Below, piece by piece: positions 55,281 through 64,000 of a stretch of DNA of 64,000 nt. The notes under the pieces are model-generated. The model searched no databases. It saw only the letters and a program-made list of their open reading frames with translations, and had not been told where the DNA came from. The DNA comes from Chloranthus sessilifolius (taxonomy: Eukaryota; Streptophyta; Magnoliopsida; Chloranthales; Chloranthaceae): NCBI GenBank assembly GCA_021018995.1, contig CM037585.1, positions 71,550,646-71,614,645 on the forward strand, in the 5' to 3' direction. The position numbers were made by a program, and so were the translations under genes. Positions within the stretch are counted from its first letter, which is position 1. Each line of letters begins with the position of its first letter.

Positions 55281-55559
55281 AAATCGATTTGCTGATGATC
55301 TAACAACTTTGGCATCAATGGTCAAAATTCCCTTCGACGTCAAAATGAAACCAATCATGATCAAATGGAGAAACGAACCCGCCTTCTGCCTCTAGATCAA
55401 AGGATCCACAAAGCCCAATGATAAGCCTCCATGGTTCTCAGATATCAATAATTTCCTTGAAACACAAGCATTCCCCGAGGGAACATCTAAGACAGACAGG
55501 CGAACCATCCAAAGCCTAGCATCAAACTATGTCATCTGTGGCGAATGTCTCTATAATCA

Positions 55560-56654
55560 ATCATATAAAAATATCCTACTCAGATGGTTAACTAAAAGTA
55601 AGGCAGCAAATGTTATAAAAGAGATCCACGAAGGAGTATGCGGGGCCCACGATAATAGACATATGCTAGCTAAAAAGATCCTATGACAAGGGTATTTCTG
55701 GACCACTATGGAAACTGATTGTTGCAAGCACCTTCAAAAGTGCTACAAATGCCAAGAACACTCCAATCTGATACATGCTCCAGCCATACTCCATGGTCAT
55801 TTGTCACATGGGGCCTCGACGTCATCAGAAAGGTTAATCCAAAAGCTTCTAATGGGCATCAGTTCATCCTTGTCTCCATCAAGTACTTCACAAAATGGGT
55901 AGAGGCGGTATCATACATGAACATCACGATCAGTCATGTCAAGAAGTTATCAAGAACAACATCATTTGCCAATTAGGCATGCTTAAGGATATCATCACAG
56001 ATAATGGCACCAATTTTGTGAACAAGCGCATCAAGGCCTTATGCGAGAAGTATAAAATCAAACATCACCTCTCATCACCATATTGGTCGCAAACCAATGG
56101 AGTTGTTGAAGCTGCTAACATGACAGTCATCCGCATCCTTGAGAAGATGGTTTTCACATACCAAGATTAGAGTAAAATGTTACCTTTCATACTATAGACC
56201 TATCAAACATTGATTTATACCGCTAGAGGGGAAACATCATTTTCCCTTGTGTATGGAACCGAGGTTGTGCTGCCAGTTGAAGTCGAGGTACCCTCACTCC
56301 ATATCCTCATTGAATCTAATCTACTAGAGGTCGAAAGAGAAAGAGCCCGTTTTGAGCCTTTAAATCTGATCGATGAGAAGAGGCTCCAAGATTTGTGTCA
56401 CACCCAGGTCTATCAAGGGAGAATCGCACAGGCTTACACCAAATGCGTCTGTATTCAAGCATTAAAGGTTAAAGGTGGGTGACACGGTACTCAAAAAAAT
56501 CTTTCCTTCTCTCCACACAGATCCTCGATGGAAATTCAAGCCTAATTGGGAAGGACCCTACGTCATCAGAGAAGTATTCCCTGGATACGCACTTGTCTCA
56601 CCATAATGAATGAAGATCACTTTCCTGAGCCAATCAACATTGGATAGGTATAAC
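55560..56654 (+). pseudogene. Integrase of Tat/Ogre-type element
   Basis: HHCC finger: EIHEGVCGAHDNRHMLAKK (55622-55676), CYKCQEH near 55743. Core: SIKYFTKWVEAV, DIITDNGTNF (second Asp) and SQTNGVVEAANMTV (Glu), spread over three frames with indels and stops. C-terminal part: TSFSLVYGTEVVLPVE (56230-56280). No clear coding beyond about 56654. Confidence 0.87.
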
Positions 56655-58090
56655 GATTCTACTCCTAGTCTCCCACGACAAGGTAAGTATTAATAAGATG
56701 GATACATGACTGCTTAAGGGCCCCTTCAAAGAGGTCATCATTTCAAAAACCAAATAGCCAAAAATATCCCTAAAAGCTCACACCCTTTGCTACACCCATT
56801 GAGCCAATAGCCTTTCTTTCATAAATCCCTCCCAAAAAGAGAGAAAAGGAAGTGAAAATGTAGATACCAACCAAAAAAAATGAAGAAAAGAAAGTTATCA
56901 TCGAGCCAAAATAAAATAAAATAAATCAAAAAAGTAAAATCATGAGAAGTGGATGTCTGAAAGTAAAGCAAAAAGAACAAAAAATAGAAAAGAAAAAGGA
57001 GAGAGGAAAGATATGGGGCATGTATAGCAAAAATCCCCAAGAAAGAAGTGTATCACTACAATGGGAACCCATTCAAAAGAACCTTTTAGCCTGAGAATAC
57101 ATTCAAAGTTCCCAACTTGTCCCTTCTAACCCATGGCCACAATACACCCCTGAAGAAAGCCCTCTTTAAGGTCTACGAGCAGTCATAATATTCACTAAGT
57201 CAGCACAAGCCAAGCTGAAACACAACAAAAGAAATTTCATCCAGCTGGCTATGACGGAATTGACATCCATATCTTGTGGTCTTTGAAAAAAAAAAGAAAA
57301 AAAAGAAAAAAGAAAAGAAAGAAAAATATGAGCTTAAAGCAAACTGGACGTGGTGGAAACTCGCAAGGGCGTCACGGGTAAAAAGAGCAAGCTTATGCAA
57401 ACCAGGTGTAAACCTGAAAAGGTGCCTGGGGTAAAAAAGTAAAATACCCATGGACATAGTGAAAACCCGAAAGGGCACTGCGGGTAAAAAAGAGGGTGAT
57501 AACGGGCATGGAAAAAATCCATCTTGGACACTATGAGTAAAAAGGTTAAAAGAAAAAGAAAAATCAGTCACTCCCTCGGTTACTTTTTCGGGTTACCTGG
57601 TCTTCGACTAGGCTGTTTATGTTAGCTCAAATCGAATCCTGATCAGGTAGTTTCTTAGACTGCATCATCAAACGTATGACCACAAGGTAAGGAGAAAAGG
57701 TTAATTCAATCCAAAAGGGATCGACGGTCCAACCTTGGTAAAACTTTGGGTCCCACGTAGGCCCAATCGCATAAGCAAGTTCAACTATTCTCAGAATGGG
57801 ACCCATTATCTCCTCTCACTGTTAAGGCATCAAACCAAAAACAAAAGAAAAGAAAATGTATATATATACCCAAAAAAAGTGTCCATGTTTCTACTTTCAT
57901 CATTCTGTTACTTTGCACACCACATAACAAAAAGATACTCGGTGTGGCACCTTGCTGTTTACCTTTACATTTTGAAAAAGAAACAAAAACACCAAAATAT
58001 ATATATATATGTATAAAACAAAAAAATATTTGTCGAGGTTTTTTTATACCCCTTCCCTGTGGTATTTGATCTATGTAGAAAGGTATGTGC
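56655..58090 (+). other. Post-integrase non-coding region of Tat/Ogre-type element
   Basis: No gene. 56850-57020 is A-rich; 57270-57330 is an AAAGAAA-rich tract. 57341-57545 holds a degenerate repeat (about four units of 45-65 bases; core GAAAACCCGAAAGGGC...GGGTAAAAA), as commonly found after pol in this lineage. A short (TA)n is near 57996-58011. Confidence 0.6.
57341..57545 (+). repeat. Degenerate GAAACCYGAAAGGG tandem repeat
   Basis: Four units begin near 57345, 57404, 57450 and 57505, with the shared pattern TGGTGGAAACTCGCAAGGGC / GTAAACCTGAAAAGG / GTGAAAACCCGAAAGGGC, then GGGTAAAAA. Units differ in length and have point changes. Confidence 0.65.
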
Positions 58091-58099
58091 GGGACCAGG

Positions 58100-58315
58100 T
58101 CATCGGCCCAACTCGTGCTCTTGGTCGCGGATCTTCTCAAGCAAGGTGTCCTCACGTGCATTTCGATCAGTCATCCATCGACCATGAAGGTCCTTGTAAC
58201 ACTTCCGGGAAGCATCAATAGAGCTAAGAACATCACTCAAGGCTCCTTCCAGACGGAGGACTTCACATTCAACAGTATCAACTCTCACTTGTTCTTTCTC
58301 GAGGCGCTCCTGCAA
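58100..58315 (-). pseudogene. Coiled-coil segment of antisense ORF
   Basis: A 71-codon minus-strand frame is rich in Glu, Arg and Leu (QERLEKEQVRVDTVECEVLR, EDTLLEKIRDQEHELGR) with heptad-like spacing. It lies antisense to the element downstream of pol, on the same strand as the plant-mobile-domain fragment at 61888-62440. It may be the C-terminal coiled coil of that antisense gene; this is inference from strand and position. Confidence 0.5.
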
Positions 58316-58890
58316 AACCCGCTTCTTATCTACAAGTAACTCTATCTAGGTCAGAAGCACCACTTCCTTCTTCGGCCAAGGTCCCTTAGAATTACTGCTC
58401 TCGGCAGGAACAAGTCATCGTGCGGAGGATGTCACGGAGGATAACCAAGCCTCATTCTTGGGAGAAGTCGAAAGAATGTTGCCCCGCTCTAAGTCACACA
58501 TGTGCATTGATTGATGCACTTCTCAGAGCACCGCTATCTCCTCCAAACCCCCTGACCCCTCGAGAAAAATTCAAGCCGCATAGGGGAGTTCGTGCCACAC
58601 AAGGCACAAGCTGTATGTAGCCAAACTAGTGCAACTCCCGCGAGGGGAAGTAATGGGTGCTCCCAGTCAAACCTAGAAGAGTGAAACCCTTGTAATCCCT
58701 AGACCACACTATCAGGAAGGCTCCATCAAGCCATGGGAGCCTCCACAAAAGCTCAGCGTAGGTCAACCATAGGCGCACCTCGCGCGTATTCCCTTGAGGC
58801 AACCTAGAACATCAGCCCAAAAAAATCTGGCAACCTCTCCTCGCAGCACATAAAAGTGAGGCAAGAATCCCAAAAAAGCAAGGTAGTAAC

Positions 58891-59182
58891 CAAGCCAGAT
58901 CTAAAGAAGAATAGGACATCCTCGAAAGTTCTCCACCTTGCCCGAGGTGAAGGCTATAGTCCCCAATAGAGCTCCGCCAACACAAAATGCATAATGGAAC
59001 GACCCTTTTCAAGCTCCACCAATATGTCACAAGGACCAAGCCAGATCTAAAGAAGAGCAGGACATCCCCGAAAGTTCTCCACCTTGCCCGAGGTGAAGGC
59101 TGTAGTCCCTAATAGAGCTCTACCAGCACAAAATGCATAATGGAATGACCCTTTTCAAGCTCCACTAATACGTCACAAAGTG
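58891..59182. repeat. 146-bp tandem duplication
   Basis: 58891-59036 is repeated at 59037-59182. Both start CAAGCCAGATCTAAAGAAGA and contain TTCTCCACCTTGCCCGAGG and ATGCATAATGGAA. They differ by about ten substitutions, so the duplication is not recent. It overlaps the 3' end of the antisense frame at 59109-59489. Confidence 0.88.
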
Positions 59183-59489
59183 CAAGAGAGAAGCTCTCTC
59201 CCCCTGTGTAGAGGAGGACCTCCGAGAGAAGACCAAGGGAGAAGTCATTCACATTATAAATATTTTGAATGGGCAATTTTGGTAAACTTTCATCACCAAA
59301 AACTTCTCTCAGGAATTTCACCGAATACCTAGTGGGCCCACCAGCGAGGCTTTTCTCATATTTAATTTTCTTTAAACCTAAAGACGTGTGGACAATCTTG
59401 GCATAGCCAGGCTTTGGCACCACCTTAGCAAGGCTGCAATGTAGCCTCAGACCCGAGAAAATAGAGAGCTCTTCAAGTGTCAGCATCAA
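59109..59489 (-). pseudogene. Antisense ORF fragment, plant-transposon-protein-like
   Basis: A 126-codon minus-strand frame: LTLEELSIFSGLRLHC near the N-terminus resembles the TLEDVAxLxGLPL phrase of plant-mobile-domain proteins. VKFLREVFGDESL and LLSEVLLYTGG follow. It is cut by a stop within the 146-bp duplication. Too little is left to assign a family firmly. It lies between the mobile-domain piece (61888-62440) and the coiled coil (58100-58315) on the same strand. Confidence 0.45.
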
Positions 59490-60850
59490 CTCATGTGCAC
59501 CAAAATAGATGACATGGGCTTTCGCATCCTAATGAGAAACCGTTGCGAGGATAAGGTCCCAAAACATGGGAACATCAAGAAAAGGGGGAAGGTAGGCGAG
59601 CCCAAGCTAACCCAAGCCTGCGAGCTCGCTTTCGTTCAGACTATCGAACCATTGTTTAAGAAATTTGGGTCCAATACCCAAAGAGGGAAGTGTAAAAACC
59701 CCATTTTCCCCCGAGAGGGCGGGGTTGTGAGATCTCTCTATGGTCATACAAAGTCATCCCAATGGATCAAAAATAAATGTAGAATGATGGACCCACCTCG
59801 GGAGAAAAAGACAAAAAAAAATGGAGCAAAAATCTAAACCCAAGTGAAATTAGAGAAGAAAAGAGCCATTCCCAGCCTTATAGGCCCACTGAGGAATTTT
59901 AAGCCTTGCGTGCATACTATGCACGCATGGCTAAAAGTTCCATAATTTTGTCCTTAACAAAAAAAGAATAAAAGAATAAAAGGAGAGAAAAAGAGGTTTT
60001 TATTACAACCTACATTAAACCTGTTCTTACGAAGACATGCCCCACCTGTAAAAATATCATTTTAGCCACCACAAATGGCACCCCGGATCACTAACGAGGG
60101 CACCTAATTCTTGTCACCTAACCAAGTTACTCATTTTTCAAGTGCCATTCTCACAAACAAATAAAAAGAAGGTTTGGGCTTAATTGTTTTATCCATCACA
60201 TAGTCCGGAGTAACCTCCCCATTTTTTTCAAAAGGCACCCATCCTGCAGAAAAAACTCACAAAGAACAGGTGTACCATCCAAGCAAGAGTACCACAGAGA
60301 TAACAAAGGAAAAGAGAGACTAAAGGCATCCATTCAAATTACCCAACTTCAAGATGCACCAATCATTCAACTTATTATTACAAACTTCTTTGGAGGGTCT
60401 CATAAAAATTTGAAGTTTAAAGAAAAAAAGTGAAGAGAAGCATCCTATCAAGCCCTCAAGCGTCCTTCCTCTTCCCCTACCGCTAAGTCCTCTGATACGT
60501 AAAAGATTCGATGCTCCCAATACGAGACCATGCCTGAGTCAGCCAGCTGCCCAATGAACGCAACTCCTTCTCATGAGCCTCCTAAATATGTTACACAAAA
60601 AGAGTCAGACAAGAAGAATATGGGCCAACAAAATGTAGGAATTCAACCAATGTCTTACTTACCCTCTCAGCTTCTCGAAGAGCAGCGATGTGGCGGTAGT
60701 ACTCCGCCTACTGGATCGTAGACACATAATCCTTCGAAAGAAGGATAGGAGAGGATGAACAAAGAGATAGAAAGAAGAAAAGAAGACTAATGCATCTCTA
60801 AAAAGCAACAGCTCACCCCTGGGGTCGGCTCAGGAGGGGGTGCTCTAACC
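59490..60850. other. Non-coding part of Tat/Ogre-type 3' region
   Basis: Only short open frames are present, and none shows a recognisable motif on either strand. AT-rich with A-runs near 59805-59822 and 59950-59990. It is most likely intronic or decayed sequence of the antisense gene. Confidence 0.4.
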
Positions 60851-61135
60851 GCCTTGGCAAAGAGACGAGCATGCTCCGCCACCTCTGCACACAACTCTGA
60901 GAGGAGCCAGTCATCAAACCACCTCTGATTGGAGGTCCCTGAATGTCCAGAACTCGAGCTCCCTGATGATTTAATACCCTAGGTCCCTACGTGTCCGGCA
61001 CCCGAGGTCCCTGACAGTCCTGCACCCAATGTCCCTGAAGGTCCTACAACCGCACCAAACTGAAAAGAAGAAGCCCAATCAACAGAGTGCGATCATACTA
61101 AAGAAATGAACAAGAAAAGGGGAAATTAAAATTAC
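60850..61135 (-). repeat. Ser/Gly/Thr repeat segment of antisense gene
   Basis: On the plus strand the pattern GTCCCTGA..GTCC..CACCC recurs about five times between 60935 and 61055, for example GGTCCCTGACAGTCCTGCAC. In one minus-strand frame this encodes short SGTSGAG-like repeats, then a Glu/Ala-rich stretch (LCAEVAEHARLF) at 60850-60900. It fits a linker of the antisense protein. Confidence 0.45.
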
Positions 61136-62440
61136 ATGTCTAAGCGGGGCCCCGAAGGCCAAATAGTTAGCACCAGGTACAAATCAGGGGAGGAAGAACC
61201 AATAAGGGAGAGACTCATACCATTCCTGATATCCCCTACCAATCTGAGAGAGACCCTTGGTCCATATCCCCCAATGGTAGAGCTACTCTGTGAGCTCCTC
61301 AATCGTACCTTCCGACACTATAACATCCTCAAGAGGGTCCAGAGGCACAACAAAATAGTTGCAGTACTAGTGCCCCACCCTCTCCCTTAAATAATACGCT
61401 CATGTTGAGGAACCATAAAAAAAAATGGCACGGCGGTCAATGAACAACCATGATCACCCAACAGCGACCCAGTCTAGGAAGGGGGGAGCTGACATAGGGA
61501 TGATACACCACCTACCCAAAGAAAGAAGAATTTCCTTAGTTAAAGTGACACTGCTAAACCTCCATGAGACAAGGAAAATAAAAGGAGGGTACTGCGATCC
61601 TTCTCTGGGATCATCAGGTCAAACTAGGACCTCAAACCTAGCTCCAAGTGACTCATCTCGTGATCCCTATGACGATCCACATGCCAGCAACCCATTGGGG
61701 GGTACGTACCTTCCTCTGAGAGGAGAAGGGGGGACCCAGGTTGGAAGTGCATAAATCCCCACATTTGAAAGGAGGAAAAAAAAGGTTAGATGAGTCATAT
61801 ATATGCGCATAAATGAAATAAAGTAAAGTAAGGGCAGGTCACCTCGATCAAATGCCAGAAGCCGCAGAGAGAAGAAAGGCTCCCGACTTAAGCTTTGTCC
61901 AGGCTATCTATCAGCATAGCGTACCCGGCACTGCCCCAATCAAAATGATGCACATCTGCCCAATACTCCATCAGACATAGGAGGGATAGCTGGACAGGTC
62001 CACCACTGGAATTAGAGAGGATCGTCTTACCCAATAGGAAAAGGAGGGATATGCGAGCAAGCATCAGGGCACGCTCAGAGTCGATACAGGCATCCATGTC
62101 AGGCTGATCCTCTAGGACCATCTCATCAGCATCAAAAAGATCTGCCAGCCACAACCATTTGACCTCAGATTCAGTCATGTTGTCGGAGGGGGGAGGGATA
62201 GACCCCAATCAGTGGATTCACCTCCTCTCGGTCCGGAAGGCGAGGGTAGATCACTGACACTCCCCCCATTGCAATCCCCATAATAATAGACCAATCAATC
62301 GGGGTGATGGCCATCTCCGCAACAGACATATGGAAGATCATTATCTCAGGACGAAACCTCTCCACGAGCCATCACATAGTCATAATCTCCTCTCATGGCA
62401 AGGCAGGAATGGAAATCCCCAAAGCCTGCCTGCAATAGGG
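61136..62440 (-). pseudogene. Antisense plant-mobile-domain (PMD) ORF
   Basis: 62440-61888 on the minus strand reads ALGISIPALP, then VERFRPEIMIFHMSVAEMAI and TPIDWSIIMGIAMGG, then ALMLARISLLFLLGKTILSN, a WADVHHFDWGSAGYAMLIDSLDKA-type end, and SLCGFWHLIEV: the plant mobile domain, with frame changes at about 62180. A weaker continuation in 61610-61136 ends VPGANYLAFGAPLRH. An ORF of this type, antisense and after pol, is known from Tat-lineage elements. Its 5' end is cut at 62451 by Athila-type tail. Its role in the element is unknown. Confidence 0.72.
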
Positions 62441-62451
62441 GAAATCCCCAG

Positions 62452-64000
62452 AATGCCACTTTCGTAGGGAGCACGGATGCATTTAGCCAATGCATCAAGC
62501 CTTTTAAACCCTAGGTGATCCCTAGTGGAGAGTGAAGTCTCTTAAGGGTTTTTAGTGAAGGTACCCACAAACTTCTCCATTACACTTAGTTAATAATAGT
62601 GCAACCTGTTAAAGCAGAGTTTAAGCAAATCAAATAAATTCACATCATGCCCATTCATTAAAGGAAATTCAACAGAAAAACATCCATTTGAAAATATGAA
62701 AGTTTGTTGAAATCTCTCCATCATCACTCAGTTTGTGTTAAGGCATTTCTCTTGAAATTTTATGCATAACTCACCATCAATTTGAGGATCCTGCTCAGAT
62801 ACTTCCCCCATCAACTGAATTTCATACCCAAGTCTCACCAGGGCTATTCACTCATTAGTACAGAGAAGAGGGGTAAATCATATCTCTCAGCTCAAGAGCA
62901 GTTACAGCCCTCAAATAGGTCTGCAAGCAAGAGCATAGGCATTGCTTGAATTTCTGACTTTTCTAGCTCTTTTCACCATAGATTAAGCAGATTCTCATCT
63001 CCACATGATAGCTCAATCCACTTTCAGATCAGTAAGGTCTTTTTATTGGGTCGTAATGTTGCTTAGGGATGAGGTTTGTGAAGGAACAAAAAGGGATAAC
63101 AGAGTTCAAAATTGAGAAATCAGTAAAGTCAAGGAGGTGATTCATGACTTCACCTTCTTCAATTCAGAACCTCTTCACTGTCTTTTTGAATTTTTCAGAC
63201 TTGAAGTGATCAGCTTCTTATCTTCTTGTAGATTTTTAAGTGGAGTGACTTCTCTTCCTCATTCTTTTCCTTTGCTTCTTCTCTCTGTTTTTTTTTTTAT
63301 ATGTGTGTGGGTTGGAATGCCACAACATCACAAACTGTGTTTTCCTTTCTTTTGACCAAATTTGCCACCTTGCTCCTCTAACCTCATTTCTCCTTCCATT
63401 TCTTGATTTCTCAGATTGGGGGTAGACTGAAATGGGCCAAAGGGGTTTTGGGTTCAAACTTTCTGGTTTCTATCAAAGAAAATTGGGATTTTTTTTATGG
63501 CTCAAAAAGGTGTGTATCAAGGGCAATTCAAAGGTGGGGAATGTTAGGCTCAAACTGTCCAAAGGATAGCCTTACTTCACATCTTCAATGTCCTGAGTGC
63601 TGTCAAGTTGTTTCAACTCGGATTTGCCTAACTTCTAGTGATCAAGATTAGGTCCAGTCAGTCCTTAAAGCAGAAAGAATTGCCATGACACTCTTCAAAG
63701 AAATCTTTCAGGCCCAATTCTCACTGGGTATGGCCTTCCATCCAATTTTTCTGGGGGGTATCTTCACAGTCTCTTCTCATTGCTGGTTTATTACACATCA
63801 AAAACTTTCTTCAAAAATTCTTGACATTTTCTTCATGAAAAATGTTAAAACTTCTACTTACTTCAGTTGCAAATGGTTTTTAAAGTTTCCTTAACAAAAA
63901 ATATGAGGTGAATTCATTCTCATTTCGATTATTCCTTTTTAACTTGGCTACACTAAAATTAACTAGTTTATTGGCATACATGCCACACCCCCAAACCTTA
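62452..64000 (-). mobile_element. 3' tail of another minus-strand Athila-type element
   Basis: It is collinear with 38680-40160: it starts AATGCCACTTTCGTAGGGA and ends with the internal PPT-like word at 63986-63995. The PPT, 3' LTR and the first about 60 tail bases that should lie left of 62452 are replaced by Tat-type sequence. The body of this element would lie right of the window. No ORF. Confidence 0.85.

Noticed and set aside
1..64000. Host protein-coding genes, tRNA or rRNA genes
   Set aside because: All recognisable coding sequence is retrotransposon gag, pol, ORF3 or antisense transposon ORF; no cloverleaf or rRNA sequence was seen on either strand.

Overview
This window is nuclear plant (angiosperm-like) DNA made of nested LTR retrotransposons of the Ty3/gypsy (Metaviridae) superfamily. 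I found no host gene, tRNA, rRNA or CRISPR array. Evidence for a plant: Athila-type gag-pol with tRNA-Asp-like primer-binding sites and a third ORF of the plant 'putative transposon protein' type, plus Tat/Ogre-type elements with an extra archaeal-type RNase H and an antisense plant-mobile-domain ORF after pol. Every coding region carries stops or frameshifts, so this is old, probably heterochromatic repeat DNA.

Layout. 1-2348: 5' end (LTR, PBS) of a minus-strand Athila-type element that continues left of the window and is inserted in the pol of a Tat-type element. 2349-10148: that minus-strand Tat-type element (RT fragment, protease, gag, PBS, LTR). 10149-20494: plus-strand Athila-type copy 1 (LTR, PBS, gag, PR, RT, RNase H). 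Its gag holds a complete solo LTR (13463-16408, TSD catgc) and its pol is cut at 20494 by copy 2. 20495-34635: plus-strand Athila-type copy 2 (LTR, PBS, gag, long pol frame, ORF3, 1.6-kb tail) with no 3' LTR. 34645-62450: plus-strand Tat/Ogre-type element with both LTRs missing; its gag is split by a solo LTR of the copy 1/2 family (35587-36525 plus 49421-51161). That LTR is itself split by a complete minus-strand Athila-type element (36526-49420) with two LTRs, PBS, PPT and a perfect 5-bp TSD (ctagg). 62452-64000: tail of another minus-strand Athila-type element.

The most interesting material is non-coding. (1) The Athila-type LTRs carry dense arrays of a short CpG-containing motif upstream of the TATA box, and a second array of the same motif flavour sits inside the element between pol and the third ORF. 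The motif differs between subfamilies (CCTATCGAA versus CTCGCGAAG/CTCGCACAG), but LTR and internal arrays match within a subfamily. (2) The transcribed part of the LTRs carries one to three copies of a roughly 32-nt hairpin whose stem shows compensatory changes between families, mostly flanked by a repeated 'GCTTGTAGCC' module. (3) The elements have a duplicated polypurine tract flanking a conserved 1.5-kb tail. (4) The complete minus-strand element has replaced the roughly 3-kb ORF3 by a tiny 81-codon basic ORF. I do not recognise features 1, 2 and 4 from described elements. Whether they are functional is inference.
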